Positions 25,888 to 34,943 of a stretch of 64,000 bases of DNA are shown here, piece by piece. The position numbers and the translations under genes are program-made. A model generated the notes under the pieces. The model was not told the origin of the DNA, made no database searches, and saw only the letters and a list, made by a program, of their open reading frames with translations. The DNA is from Lewinellaceae bacterium (GTDB lineage: Bacteria; Bacteroidota; Bacteroidia; Chitinophagales; Saprospiraceae), in NCBI GenBank assembly GCA_020636405.1, contig JACJXW010000004.1, positions 124,001-188,000 of the forward strand, read 5' to 3'. How positions within the stretch are numbered: the first letter of the stretch is position 1; the number at the start of each line of letters is the position of its first letter.

Positions 25888-27114
25888 ATGAAATATTTCG
25901 TTTATGCCCTTGCGCTCCTGGCGTATGGCACCCCGGGCTTTGCCCAGGAAGAGAATGTCTTGCAACAATTGCTGAAAGGTACGGACGACAGCCTGCTGCA
26001 GGAAGTGCTGCGCCACCCGGAGCAGTTTCAATTGCAGGTGATCTATACCCAGATCAACCGGGATGCGGATAATACCCCTTCTTTTACAACCTATCATTAC
26101 AATGTAGACTCCAGCCTCTATTTCTATCCTGCCAGCACCGTCAAGATGCCCGCCGCCCTACTGGCGCTGGAGAAGCTGAATGAGCTCCGCATTCTTGGGC
26201 TGGATAAATACAGCAACATGCAGACAGGGGCTGCCCATCCTCCGCAAACTGCCGTTTCACGGGATACCAGTGCTCAGGATAGCTTGCCCTCCATAGCCCA
26301 TTACATCAAAAAGATCTTCTTGGTCAGTGACAACGATGCCTACAATCGCCTGTATGAATTCCTGGGGCAGGAATACCTTAACCGGAAGCTTTACGAAAAG
26401 GGATTCCAAAACCTGCGCATCATTCACCGCCTCTCGGTGAGCGGGTACGATGTGGAAGGCAACCGCTATACCAATCCCGTTAGCTTTTACAAAGGAGATT
26501 CCCTTCTGTACCATCAGGGCGAAGTGTATAGTGCCTTTTATCCGAAACTGAGGCTCAAAGAACAGATCAGGGGCGTGGGCTATATGGACGACGATGGGAC
26601 GATCGTCCCGGAACCCTTTGATTTTCGGTATAAGAACTTCGTTTCCCTGCAGGAGCTGCACGATATTTTAAAGGCCGTGCTATTTCCGGACGCTACTCCT
26701 CCTGAAAAGCGATTTAACCTCACCGAGGAGGACTATCGCTTCCTTTGGAAGTACCTATCGATGCTTCCCCGGGAAAGTGATTACCCTCGGTACGAAGAGT
26801 GGGACAGCTACGTCAAATTCTTTCTCTTTGGTGACAGCAAGGACACCATCCCCGATCACATCCGCATTTTCAACAAAGTGGGCGACGCGTACGGTTTCCT
26901 CACCGACGTGGCCTATGTAGTGGATTTCAAGAATAAGGTGGAGTTCCTGCTGGCCGCCAACATCCACGTCAATAAGAACCAGACGTATAACGATGGAGTG
27001 TATGAGTACGACGAGATCGGCTTTCCGTTGCTGGCGCGGCTGGGGCGGATGGTTTATGAATACGAACTGCAGCGGCAAAGAAAATTTGCTCCCCAATTGT
27101 ATTATTTGAAGTGA
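25888..27114 (+). CDS. Class A beta-lactamase-fold serine hydrolase
   Basis: 408 residues with a signal peptide (MKYFVYALALLAYGTPGFAQ), hence periplasmic. The active-site set of the family is present: S83-T-V-K86 (PASTVKMPA), S147-D-N149 (LVSDNDAYN) and a KVG triad (FNKVGDAYGF) in place of KTG. The protein is longer than class A beta-lactamases (about 290), with an insert between the SDN and KVG motifs. It is more likely a peptidase or esterase acting on cell-wall peptides than a resistance enzyme. It follows the AONS-like gene by 7 bp. Confidence 0.85.
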   Translation: MKYFVYALALLAYGTPGFAQEENVLQQLLKGTDDSLLQEVLRHPEQFQLQVIYTQINRDADNTPSFTTYHYNVDSSLYFYPASTVKMPAALLALEKLNELRILGLDKYSNMQTGAAHPPQTAVSRDTSAQDSLPSIAHYIKKIFLVSDNDAYNRLYEFLGQEYLNRKLYEKGFQNLRIIHRLSVSGYDVEGNRYTNPVSFYKGDSLLYHQGEVYSAFYPKLRLKEQIRGVGYMDDDGTIVPEPFDFRYKNFVSLQELHDILKAVLFPDATPPEKRFNLTEEDYRFLWKYLSMLPRESDYPRYEEWDSYVKFFLFGDSKDTIPDHIRIFNKVGDAYGFLTDVAYVVDFKNKVEFLLAANIHVNKNQTYNDGVYEYDEIGFPLLARLGRMVYEYELQRQRKFAPQLYYLK

Positions 27115-27155
27115 AACCTGTCGGGTAGGTAAGGTAGGGCAAAAAAAACAGGAGC

Positions 27156-28217
27156 TCACCCCTTAACCCCAAGCCCCGGCCCATCCATCGGATACAGCAC
27201 CCCTTCTTCCAGCCGGACCATACCGGCGAAGGGGTCGTCAATGAGGTCGAAGTGGCCGTCGAGGTCGGCGTAGATGATATTGGGGCGAGACAGAGCGAAA
27301 TGGAGGCCTGCGGCGATGCCCAGAGCGGACTCGTCCATACAGCCCACCATCGCCTCCACATTATCGGCTTTGGCCACGGAGTTGATGTGCAGGGCTTCCA
27401 TAATGCCGCCCACTTTCATCAGCTTGATGTTGATCATGTCGATACAGCCGTGGCGGGTGAGGTGAAAGACGTCTTTAAGGGTCATCAGGCTTTCATCGGC
27501 CATAACGGGGATGTGAACATTGGCCGACACTTCTTTCAGCAAGTCTTCATTGTGGCGGTCAGTCGGTTGCTCGAGCAGTTCCACCCGGGCGGAAGTGGTG
27601 CGCTGGATAAAGGAGATAGCCTGTTCAACAGAGTACCCCTGGTTGGCGTCGAAACGGATCTCAATATCGGCGCCCACCTTCTCCCGGATGAGCATAACCT
27701 TTTCTATATCCTCTTCCAGTTCGGCTCCTCCTTTCAATTTGAGTATTCGAAATCCTTTGCCTACAAAGGATTTGGCTCGTTCTACCGTTTCCGGCACTGG
27801 TAAAATTCCGATAGTGATGCTGGTGGGGATGCTCGTGCGGAAGCCCCCGAGCAATTTGTAAAGGGGTTCATCTGCCTGTTGGGCCATCAGGTCGTAGAGC
27901 ATCATATCTACCATAGCAAGGGCAGAATGAGCGTGAGGGATGTAGTTCCTCAGTTCCTGAAGCAAGAGGGCGTAGCGGAAGGGATCCTGGCCACGCAGGA
28001 AAGGTTCGATGGCATCATTATAGGTTCGGACGACCATTTCCGCGGTCTCTCCGGTTACCTCCAGGTCGGGTGCTGCGCAACCCCAGCCGGTGAGTCCGGT
28101 GTCTGTGGTGGCCTTCAGGAAAATGTTAGGGGCCGTGTCGATGGTCTCGTAAGCGATCGTGTAAGGCTCTGCCAGTCGCATGTGATGCGCCCAGCATTCC
28201 AGTTGGATAATTTTCAT
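27156..28217 (-). CDS. Second dipeptide epimerase (enolase superfamily)
   Basis: 353 residues from the ATG at 28217 (MKIIQLECWAHHM). Catalytic residues: K160-L-K162, D190 (DANQGYS), E216 (EQP), D241 (ADES), K265 (IKLMKVGG) and the ammonium-binding DxD at 318-320 (DLD). It is clearly divergent from the first epimerase at 23781, for example in EQPTDRHN and GCMDESALGI, so a different dipeptide specificity is likely. It is the last gene of a minus-strand run: serine hydrolase, creatininase-family protein, epimerase. Confidence 0.92.
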   Translation of the reverse strand: MKIIQLECWAHHMRLAEPYTIAYETIDTAPNIFLKATTDTGLTGWGCAAPDLEVTGETAEMVVRTYNDAIEPFLRGQDPFRYALLLQELRNYIPHAHSALAMVDMMLYDLMAQQADEPLYKLLGGFRTSIPTSITIGILPVPETVERAKSFVGKGFRILKLKGGAELEEDIEKVMLIREKVGADIEIRFDANQGYSVEQAISFIQRTTSARVELLEQPTDRHNEDLLKEVSANVHIPVMADESLMTLKDVFHLTRHGCIDMINIKLMKVGGIMEALHINSVAKADNVEAMVGCMDESALGIAAGLHFALSRPNIIYADLDGHFDLIDDPFAGMVRLEEGVLYPMDGPGLGVKG

Positions 28218-28337
28218 TATTATTAATTCAACTTGCCAGCAACTCTTTCCCCTTTGTTTGCCCCAAAACCTGAAGGGAGCAAAGGCCGGAATGGGTTGAC
28301 GGCGCTCAAAAAGTTCGTAAACGGTCTCTGCACTGGA

Positions 28338-28384
28338 CTTTATTCTAAAATAGTTTTGGGCAATCAAAATTGATTAGAATAAAG
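28338..28384. repeat. AT-rich inverted repeat between creatininase and epimerase genes
   Basis: ctttattctaa (28338-28348) and ttagaataaag (28374-28384) are perfect 11-base complements around a 25-base loop. The element lies 5 bases after the creatininase stop. It lacks a GC stem and T-run, so it is not a standard terminator; it may stabilise the mRNA end or bind a regulator. Confidence 0.5.
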
Positions 28385-28388
28385 CCTG

Positions 28389-29198
28389 CTAATACCTCCG
28401 CTGATGCAGGTCCTCCAATTTACTGTTTTTTATGTCTTCAATAAACTTAACCAGGTGTTCTACCATAATATCCCACATCATTTGCCCTTTTTTTGCATCG
28501 GCCAGGCTGGGAGCGCCGATTACCCCACTTTTTGAGATCTTGTGCGTGCGAACGTACCAGGGCAGGCCGTAGGCGGAGGTGAAGTCCATATACCGGCTCC
28601 CGAATTGGGGGATCTCGTCTACCGCTTTTTCCATTTTAACCATATGAGGCCGCAGGGCCAGCGTGGTACTTGTCTCGATCTCTCCGGCGTGAATATCGTT
28701 AGGCGTTTCGGACAGCCCGTACAGGTCTTCGTCGCTGGTCTCGCCGGTATCGACACAGACGAAAATGTGGGCATCCCGGTTGATCATCTGGGCGGCGAAG
28801 TTGAGGGTGGGGGCATTGTCCCCGTGGCCATTGAGGATGAGCAGTTTTTTGATGCCGTTCTGTGCCAGGCTCATGCCGATGTCATAAACAAACCTCGACA
28901 ATGCTTCGTTGGTCACACTGATCGTCCCCTTGAAATCCTGGTGGTGGTAAGAAACCCCAAAGGGAATGGGCGGTAGAACAAAGGGCCGGGGAGTAGTGCA
29001 TGCCTTGGCCACATCAATAGCGAGGTGGAGGGCGTCGTAGTAATCAATATCCACCGGCAAGTGCGGGCCATGCTGTTCGATAGCGCCACAGGGCAAAATA
29101 GCCACGTCCACTTCTTTGAGCCGTTCCTGGATTTCCGGCCAGCTGAGGTGTTCCCAAAGGAACTCTAGCTTTTGGTCGTCTTTATTCTCTACTTGCAT
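28389..29198 (-). CDS. Creatininase-family amidohydrolase
   Basis: 269 residues of the creatininase / creatinine amidohydrolase family, two-metal enzymes that open cyclic amides or hydrolyse formamides. Signature motifs: PCGAIEQHGPHLPVDID (metal ligands E41, H43, D52), LLILNGHGDN, and DIHAGEIETS carrying a catalytic glutamate. No signal peptide, so cytosolic. Creatinine itself is an unlikely substrate in this context. The gene lies between a muropeptide-type hydrolase and a dipeptide epimerase, so a lactam or amide derived from peptides is a reasonable guess. Confidence 0.9.
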   Translation of the reverse strand: MQVENKDDQKLEFLWEHLSWPEIQERLKEVDVAILPCGAIEQHGPHLPVDIDYYDALHLAIDVAKACTTPRPFVLPPIPFGVSYHHQDFKGTISVTNEALSRFVYDIGMSLAQNGIKKLLILNGHGDNAPTLNFAAQMINRDAHIFVCVDTGETSDEDLYGLSETPNDIHAGEIETSTTLALRPHMVKMEKAVDEIPQFGSRYMDFTSAYGLPWYVRTHKISKSGVIGAPSLADAKKGQMMWDIMVEHLVKFIEDIKNSKLEDLHQRRY

Positions 29199-29279
29199 AT
29201 TTTTTATGTTAACGCGTTCATTACTCGGGTAGAATAAGAGGGTAGAACCAGGAAAAAGTCACTGCCCCGGGCCGGCCTG

Positions 29280-31226
29280 TTATTCTTTAATGGCCTGATA
29301 GAGTACTTCATGTATCCGGGGCCTGATGTTGAGCTCATAGATCTTACTGTTGTTGCGAGTGGGGTAAACCCGGTTGGAGAAGAAGATGTAGAGCAGCCCG
29401 TTGGCAGGGTCTGCCCAGGTGAAGGTACCGGTATAGCCGGAATGGCCGAAGCTTTCGGGGCTGGCCGCCTCCGCTACGGAGCTGGATTTGGGGTCGTACT
29501 CGATGAGTGGTTTGTCGAATCCCAAGGCACGGCGGTTGCCCTGTTCACAGTACTGACAGCGCATGAATTCCTTTGCCGATTCTTCGGCGATGTACTGTTC
29601 GCCGCCATAGGCGCCATAGTTCATGTACATCGACATCAGCTTGGCCAGGTCGTTGGCAGAGGCAAACAGGCCGGCATGGCCGGAAACGCCCCCAAGCATG
29701 GCCGCTCCTTCATCGTGCACCCGCCCGTGGATCTGCACCATACGGAAGAACGTATCCCTTTCGGTCGGGACGACCCGCTCTTTGGGAAAGAATCGCAGAG
29801 GGTTGTAGGTGATGGTATAGGCGCCGAGCGGATAATAGAACGTTTTCTTGAGGTAGCTTTCAAACGCCTCGCCGGTGATGTACTCCACGGCCGACGGCAG
29901 GATGGTGAAAAACATGTCGGAATACACGTACCCCTCCTCCTTATTGAGCGGAGATTTCCGGATGGATTTGTAGATCTTCTCCTTGTAATTGCGGTGCAAC
30001 CACAGGTTGTCCGTCACATATAGCGGGAAGCGGGCGGAAGAATCCGCTTTGAAAGTGCACCAGCGGAAGCGAAAATCGTTGATGCGCTCATTGTCCCATC
30101 CCTTTTTCCAGGGGTAGCGGGCGTTTCCGCGCAGCGTGCCCTTCCAGTAAGGTATCCATGCCCGCAGGCGGGCATTATGGGCCAGCAACGAACGAAAGGT
30201 AAGCGCCTCTTTGTTGGAACCGTCGAACTGGGGGAGGTACTGCTTTAGAGGGGCGTCCAGGTCAAACTTGCCCTGTCCGTGCAGGCGCATCAGGGCGGCC
30301 AGCCCGGAAGAGATCTTGGTGACCGAGGCGAGGTCGTAAATGTCGGTGGTAGTGACGGCATGCAGGCTGTCGTAGGTATGATAGCCGAAAGCCTGGTGGT
30401 ACACTACGTTGCCATTCTTGGCCACCAGCACCTGGGCGCCAGGGAAAGCGCCGGCCCGAATGCCTTCTTCCACGATGGCCTTTATGCTATCCTCCAGCAC
30501 CCTGGCCTTCATACCGGCATAACCGGGTGGGGTATAGCGCAGCCGTAGCCCCCCTTCGCTGGCCAGTCCGTCGCCTCTCTGGAAATTAGTGTTCTTCAGT
30601 GGCGCCAACATTTTTGCTTTGGCGGGCATGGCTCCAAAAATGATCTGTGCCGCTACACCAGGGGCATACTGCAACCGGTCGGGAGCGATGAGCAGCCCGC
30701 GGGATTGCGCTAGTCCGGGCGCCACCTGAAATATAGTACCATCGCCGTGGATGACGACGATAGCTCGTTCATACCGGCCAATGGCCTCCAGCAACTCTAC
30801 CTGCTGATAAGAGGCAGGCAACTGGCCGCCGGTGGAGAAGTCCGTGACTTCCACGATCAGCAGGTTGTATTTACTGCCCAGTTGCTGCAGCCAGGCCTCT
30901 GTTTCCTCCGTCTTGCTGACAAAGGGGAGGTTAAGGCTGTCCACCGGCATATACTTTTGAAGCGTGGTATAGAATGATCCGGAAAGAGGTTGCCCCACGC
31001 CCAGATAGGCGATCCGCAGCGTATCCAGCCCCTTCAGAGGGATGAGGCTGCCTTCGTTGCGCAGCAGTGTCACGGCGTTCTCCGCCTGCCTGAACAGGTC
31101 GGTGCCATCAATGGGCGGCTCCGGTTGGGCGAGGGCAGGGCAGATGGCCGCCAGAAGAAAAACGAGTATCAGTAGAAAAGAGGTGAATTGCCGGGCCTTG
31201 TTGCCTATCCGGTATCCCAATCGCAT
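29280..31226 (-). CDS. Serine hydrolase (class C beta-lactamase fold) with NagZ-type C-terminal domain but no GH3 catalytic domain
   Basis: 648 residues from the ATG at 31226 (signal peptide MRLGYRIGNKARQF, then SFLLILVFLLAAICPALAQ); ATG 31259 is possible. Residues about 35-230 (AENAVTLLRNEGSLIPL, LRIAYLGVGQP, IFGAMPAKAKML) match the domain that follows the GH3 catalytic barrel in Bacteroidota NagZ-hydrolase fusions. Then comes the serine hydrolase: Ser301-V-T-Lys304 (DLASVTK), Y-S-D (VYSDMFF) and HSGYTGT. The GH3 N-acetylglucosaminidase barrel expected first is missing, although the signal peptide is intact. It probably acts on cell-wall peptides in the periplasm. It is divergent from the PBP4 gene. 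Confidence 0.88.
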   Translation of the reverse strand: MRLGYRIGNKARQFTSFLLILVFLLAAICPALAQPEPPIDGTDLFRQAENAVTLLRNEGSLIPLKGLDTLRIAYLGVGQPLSGSFYTTLQKYMPVDSLNLPFVSKTEETEAWLQQLGSKYNLLIVEVTDFSTGGQLPASYQQVELLEAIGRYERAIVVIHGDGTIFQVAPGLAQSRGLLIAPDRLQYAPGVAAQIIFGAMPAKAKMLAPLKNTNFQRGDGLASEGGLRLRYTPPGYAGMKARVLEDSIKAIVEEGIRAGAFPGAQVLVAKNGNVVYHQAFGYHTYDSLHAVTTTDIYDLASVTKISSGLAALMRLHGQGKFDLDAPLKQYLPQFDGSNKEALTFRSLLAHNARLRAWIPYWKGTLRGNARYPWKKGWDNERINDFRFRWCTFKADSSARFPLYVTDNLWLHRNYKEKIYKSIRKSPLNKEEGYVYSDMFFTILPSAVEYITGEAFESYLKKTFYYPLGAYTITYNPLRFFPKERVVPTERDTFFRMVQIHGRVHDEGAAMLGGVSGHAGLFASANDLAKLMSMYMNYGAYGGEQYIAEESAKEFMRCQYCEQGNRRALGFDKPLIEYDPKSSSVAEAASPESFGHSGYTGTFTWADPANGLLYIFFSNRVYPTRNNSKIYELNIRPRIHEVLYQAIKE

Positions 31227-31307
31227 AAAGCTCAGCTTTCCTTTTTTAAGTGTCAACATATGTCGTATATTTTCCCTGGTAACAAATATCCGAAAATCAT
31301 TCCACCT

Positions 31308-32636
31308 ATGCGCTTCCAACTGCTGTTCATCTTTTTATTGCTGGGGCTTACGCTCCATGCCCAGAAGCGGAGTGAAAAACAACTAGCCGAACTCAACCAG
31401 CTGTTCAGCGGTTCCGAGCTGTTCTCCCGCATCTTCACAGGCTTTGCCCTTTACGACCCGGAAAGCCAAAGCATGGTATTCCAAAAGGATGCGGACAAGT
31501 ACTATACTCCGGCCTCCAATACCAAGATCTTTACTTTTTACACCGCACTGAAGATCATGGCAGACTCCATCCCCGCGCTCCGTTACATCGAAAAGGGCGA
31601 TTCCATCATCTTCTGGGGGACGGGCAACCCGTTCTTCCTGCATCCGGCCCTGCCACAGGACAGCAGCCTCCTGGAATGGTTGCGCGACAGCAGCCGGCAG
31701 TTGTTCTTTTCCACTCACAATTTCAAGGACGAACGCTTCGGCCCCGGCTGGGCCTGGGATGATTACAACGATTATTACCAGGCGGAGCGGTCCCCCTTTC
31801 CCATCTATGGCAATATAGCCCGCTTTGAGCGCGACAGCCTGGGCGAGGGATTTGTCGCTTATCCTTCCTATTTCCAGAGCCACATTGCGTTCAACCCCCG
31901 GCTGGATAATCACAGAGCCCTTGTCCAACGGCGGGAACACGCCAATATTTTTGAATACAACAGCCGCGCCCTCACCGGCCCGCCCTTTTCCCGTGAGGTG
32001 CCCTTCGTTCCCACTCCGGAGGTGGCCGCCGGGCTGCTGGCCGACACTCTGGGGCGGCCGGTACGGCTCCTCGACTTAATGGACGTAACGCCGGAAGATG
32101 CCAAAACCCTGTTTTCGTCCATCCCCGATACCCTCTACCGCCGCCTCATGCAGGACAGCGACAACTTCATCGCCGAGCAATTGCTGCTGGCCTGTTCCGA
32201 GAAACTCACCGGTACCCTGAATTGCCGGGAGGGCATCCGTTATGCCGTCGACAGCCTCTTTGGGGGTATTCCCGATACGCTCGTCTGGCGGGACGGCTCC
32301 GGCCTTTCCCGGTACAACCTGTTCACCCCTCGTTCCATCATCGGCGTCCTGGAACTGATCTACCGGGAGCTGCCGCGAGAGCGCCTTTTGAACATCTTCC
32401 CTGCCGGTGGAGTATCCGGCACGATCAAGGATTATTACGCGGATGAGCAAAAACAACCATACGTTTACGCCAAGACCGGCACCCTGGCCAACCGCCACTG
32501 CCTGAGCGGCTACCTGCTGGCCAAAAGCGGAAAGGTGTACCTCTTCAGCTTTATGAACAACAACTATCTGGGCAGCAGCACGCCGGTGAAGAAGGAGATG
32601 GAGAAGGTGCTGCGGTATGTGCGGGACAATTTTTAA
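31308..32636 (+). CDS. dacB: D-alanyl-D-alanine carboxypeptidase/endopeptidase (PBP4, family S13)
   Basis: Periplasmic peptidase that removes terminal D-Ala or cuts peptide cross-links in peptidoglycan. 442 residues from the ATG at 31308, with signal peptide MRFQLLFIFLLLGLTLHAQ. Active-site motifs: S70-N-T-K73 (PASNTKIFTF), S-D-N (QDSDNFIAEQLL) and K-T-G (YAKTGTLANRHCLSGY), plus the S13 segment RDGSGLSRYN. The large insert between the first two motifs is usual for PBP4. The upstream 80 bases are shared with the divergent serine hydrolase. Confidence 0.93.
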   Translation: MRFQLLFIFLLLGLTLHAQKRSEKQLAELNQLFSGSELFSRIFTGFALYDPESQSMVFQKDADKYYTPASNTKIFTFYTALKIMADSIPALRYIEKGDSIIFWGTGNPFFLHPALPQDSSLLEWLRDSSRQLFFSTHNFKDERFGPGWAWDDYNDYYQAERSPFPIYGNIARFERDSLGEGFVAYPSYFQSHIAFNPRLDNHRALVQRREHANIFEYNSRALTGPPFSREVPFVPTPEVAAGLLADTLGRPVRLLDLMDVTPEDAKTLFSSIPDTLYRRLMQDSDNFIAEQLLLACSEKLTGTLNCREGIRYAVDSLFGGIPDTLVWRDGSGLSRYNLFTPRSIIGVLELIYRELPRERLLNIFPAGGVSGTIKDYYADEQKQPYVYAKTGTLANRHCLSGYLLAKSGKVYLFSFMNNNYLGSSTPVKKEMEKVLRYVRDNF

Positions 32637-32768
32637 AGCCTTGCGGGATAAGGCGTGAAGTTTCACCCGAGCAGTGTTTACGGGGAGAGCTAAGAGCAGT
32701 GAAGGAGCCAGGTATTTCCACCTGTATGGGGCATACTCGAAAAATCTCCTATATTTACCCTAAAACAC

Positions 32769-34256
32769 ATGGAGTCCTACGGTTTCCTGTCGCTTTTGCC
32801 GCCCGTCATTGCCATTGTGCTGGCCATTCGGACCAAGCAGGTGCACATTTCTCTGCTCTTCGGCATCTGGCTGGGGTGGATCATCATCGATGGCTTTAAC
32901 CCCATCCAGGGCAGTTTCGATACCATACAGGCCCTGGTCGACGTGTTTAAAGATGCGGGCAACACGCGGACGATCATGTTCTGCGCACTGGTCGGCGCGC
33001 TGATCATCTTCGTGCAGCGTTCGGGCGGAGTGGAGGGCTTCATCCGCCACGTCAACCGCCTGTTGGAGCATTATGAGCGGCGGCGCAGCGGTAGCAACCG
33101 CACGGTGATCCAACTGCTGGCCTGGCTGACCGGGTTGCTGATCTTTGTAGAATCGAGCATCTCGGTGCTGACCGTCGGCGCCCTCTACCGGCCGGTCTTC
33201 GACGACCTCAAGATCAGCCGGGAGAAACTGGCATACATTGCGGATTCCAGTTCGGCGCCATCCAGCATCCTCATTCCGTTCAACGGTTGGGGCGCCTTTA
33301 TCATGTCGCTGCTGGTTGCCGAAGGGTTTGGCGACCCTTTTGCCACCATGTTCCATGCCATGGCCTTCAATTTCTACCCCATCCTGGCACTGTTGCTGGT
33401 ATTACTCCTCATCTTTCTGAAAAAGGACTACGGCCCAATGGCCAAGGCCGAGCGCCGCATGGCGGAGACCGGCAAATTGCTCAATGACGACGCTCAGCCC
33501 ATGATTTCCGATGAACTGACAGATGTTCAAACCGCGCATGGGGTCACTCCCCGCGCCTACAATATGGTCGTCCCCATCCTGATCATGGTGGTAATGATGC
33601 CGGTCATGCTGGCGATTACGGGCTGGGAATCGGCTATTGCCCAGAAGCCAGATGCTTCCGCACTCCGCCTGGTGTTCTTTGCCATTGGCCAGGGCTCCGG
33701 CTCTACGGCGGTGCTGATCGCGGTGCTGACGTCCATTATTTCCGCGATGGTTTTCTACGGCCTGCAGGGCATTATGAAGATGAAAGAAATGGTAGACCTT
33801 ACGCTGAAGGGCATTTCCGGCATGATGCCGCTCGCCCTGCTTATGATGCTGGCCTTCGCCATCGGCGCCGTTTGCAAGCAGATGGGCACCGGCCCCTATG
33901 TGGCCGATGTGGCCAAGGCCTGGCTTTCGCCCAGCATGGTACCTTTCATCGTATTTTTGGTGAGCTGTTTCATCGCCTTTTCCACCGGCACTTCCTGGGG
34001 CACTTTTGCCATCATGATATCCATCGCCGTGCCCATGGCCCGGGAGATGGGGGCGGATGTGTACATCACCATTGCCGCCGCGCTCGGAGGAGGGGTCTTC
34101 GGTGATCATTGCTCGCCCATTAGCGATACCACTATCTTGTCGTCCATGGCCTCGGCAACCGACCATATCGACCATGTACGAACGCAGTTGCCTTACGCAT
34201 TGACCGCCGGCGGCGGGGCAGCTTTGTTGTACTTGTTGATCGGATTGATGGGGTAG
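32769..34256 (+). CDS. NhaC-family Na+/H+ antiporter
   Basis: 495 residues and about eleven to twelve transmembrane helices. Family features: LLPPVIAIVLAIRTKQVHIS, LIFVESSISVLTVGALYRPV, FSTGTSWGTFAIM and GGGVFGDHCSPISDTTILSS, the last being the conserved NhaC core. It probably exchanges Na+ for H+ across the inner membrane, but relatives such as MleN carry malate/lactate, so another substrate is possible. It lies 132 bp after dacB on the same strand; a functional link is not evident. Confidence 0.9.
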   Translation: MESYGFLSLLPPVIAIVLAIRTKQVHISLLFGIWLGWIIIDGFNPIQGSFDTIQALVDVFKDAGNTRTIMFCALVGALIIFVQRSGGVEGFIRHVNRLLEHYERRRSGSNRTVIQLLAWLTGLLIFVESSISVLTVGALYRPVFDDLKISREKLAYIADSSSAPSSILIPFNGWGAFIMSLLVAEGFGDPFATMFHAMAFNFYPILALLLVLLLIFLKKDYGPMAKAERRMAETGKLLNDDAQPMISDELTDVQTAHGVTPRAYNMVVPILIMVVMMPVMLAITGWESAIAQKPDASALRLVFFAIGQGSGSTAVLIAVLTSIISAMVFYGLQGIMKMKEMVDLTLKGISGMMPLALLMMLAFAIGAVCKQMGTGPYVADVAKAWLSPSMVPFIVFLVSCFIAFSTGTSWGTFAIMISIAVPMAREMGADVYITIAAALGGGVFGDHCSPISDTTILSSMASATDHIDHVRTQLPYALTAGGGAALLYLLIGLMG

Positions 34257-34262
34257 GGGGGC

Positions 34263-34320
34263 GGTGTACGATGGGTGGTGTACGATGGGCGGTGTACGAT
34301 GGGCGGTGTACGGTGTACGA
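34263..34320. repeat. 14-bp tandem repeat (GGTGTACGATGGGC)
   Basis: Three full units at 34263-34276 (last base T), 34277-34290 and 34291-34304, then a half unit (ggtgtac, 34305-34311) and another truncated unit from 34312. It begins 6 bases after the NhaC stop and occupies the leader region of the carbonic anhydrase gene. Confidence 0.9.
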
Positions 34321-34356
34321 GATGTGCGAACCTGGAACTTTCACAACAATACAACT

Positions 34357-34872
34357 ATGGCATTGATCAAACCTGTAAACGGAATTGAGCCCCAATTTGG
34401 AAAGAACTGCTACCTGGCGGAGAACGCCACTATTGTGGGGGACGTCATTATGGGAGACGACTGTAGCGTCTGGTTTCAGGCGGTTGTCCGCGGGGATGTG
34501 CATTACATTCGCATGGGCAATAAGGTCAACATCCAGGATGGCGCCGTCATTCACTGTACGTACAAGCGGGCGCCGACGAATATAGGCAACAACGTCTCCA
34601 TCGGCCACCGGGCCATCGTGCACGGCTGCACCCTGATGGACAACGTACTGGTCGGCATGGGCGCTATCGTGATGGACCACGCGGTGGTGGAGGAAAACGT
34701 GCTGATCGCCGCCGGCGCCGTGGTACTGGAAAACAGCCGGCTGGAGTCCGGTAGCATTTACGCCGGGGTGCCGGCCAGGAAGGTCAAATCCCTGAGCCCG
34801 GATACCTTTAAGGACACCATCGAGCGGATCGCCAACAACTATGTGATGTATGCGGATTGGTTCAGGGAGTGA
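34357..34872 (+). CDS. Gamma carbonic anhydrase family protein (left-handed beta-helix)
   Basis: 171 residues from the ATG at 34357 (MALIKPVNGIEP). The frame stays open upstream through the tandem repeat but that part is repeat-encoded and unlikely to be translated. Hexapeptide repeats run through NATIVGDVIMGDDCSVWF, VVRGDVHYIRMG, NIQDGAVIHC, IGHRAIVHGC and VGMGAIVMDHAVV. Metal-binding histidines are at HC (VIHCTY), GHRAIVH and the conserved VHG. Probably a zinc or iron enzyme hydrating CO2, or a structural relative such as PaaY/CaiE. Confidence 0.9.
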   Translation: MALIKPVNGIEPQFGKNCYLAENATIVGDVIMGDDCSVWFQAVVRGDVHYIRMGNKVNIQDGAVIHCTYKRAPTNIGNNVSIGHRAIVHGCTLMDNVLVGMGAIVMDHAVVEENVLIAAGAVVLENSRLESGSIYAGVPARKVKSLSPDTFKDTIERIANNYVMYADWFRE

Positions 34873-34916
34873 GCCATGCCGGCAGTATTCCGGGTACGCT
34901 TTCCTGCCAGCATGGC
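34873..34916. other. Stem-loop after the carbonic anhydrase gene
   Basis: gccatgccggcag (34873-34885) pairs with ctgccagcatggc (34904-34916) with one mismatch. It follows the stop codon directly and separates two convergent genes. No T-run follows on either strand, so it is terminator-like only. Confidence 0.4.
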
Positions 34917-34943
34917 AATGATTGAATGCTTAGAAGGGTGATA

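Noticed and set aside
25888..27114. Antibiotic-resistance beta-lactamase
   Set aside because: The SxxK and SDN motifs fit the fold, but the third motif is KVG, the protein is over 100 residues too long, and the operon context is peptide metabolism.
28338..28384. Intrinsic terminator after the creatininase-family gene
   Set aside because: The stem is AT-rich with a 25-base loop and no T-run, so it is listed only as an inverted repeat.
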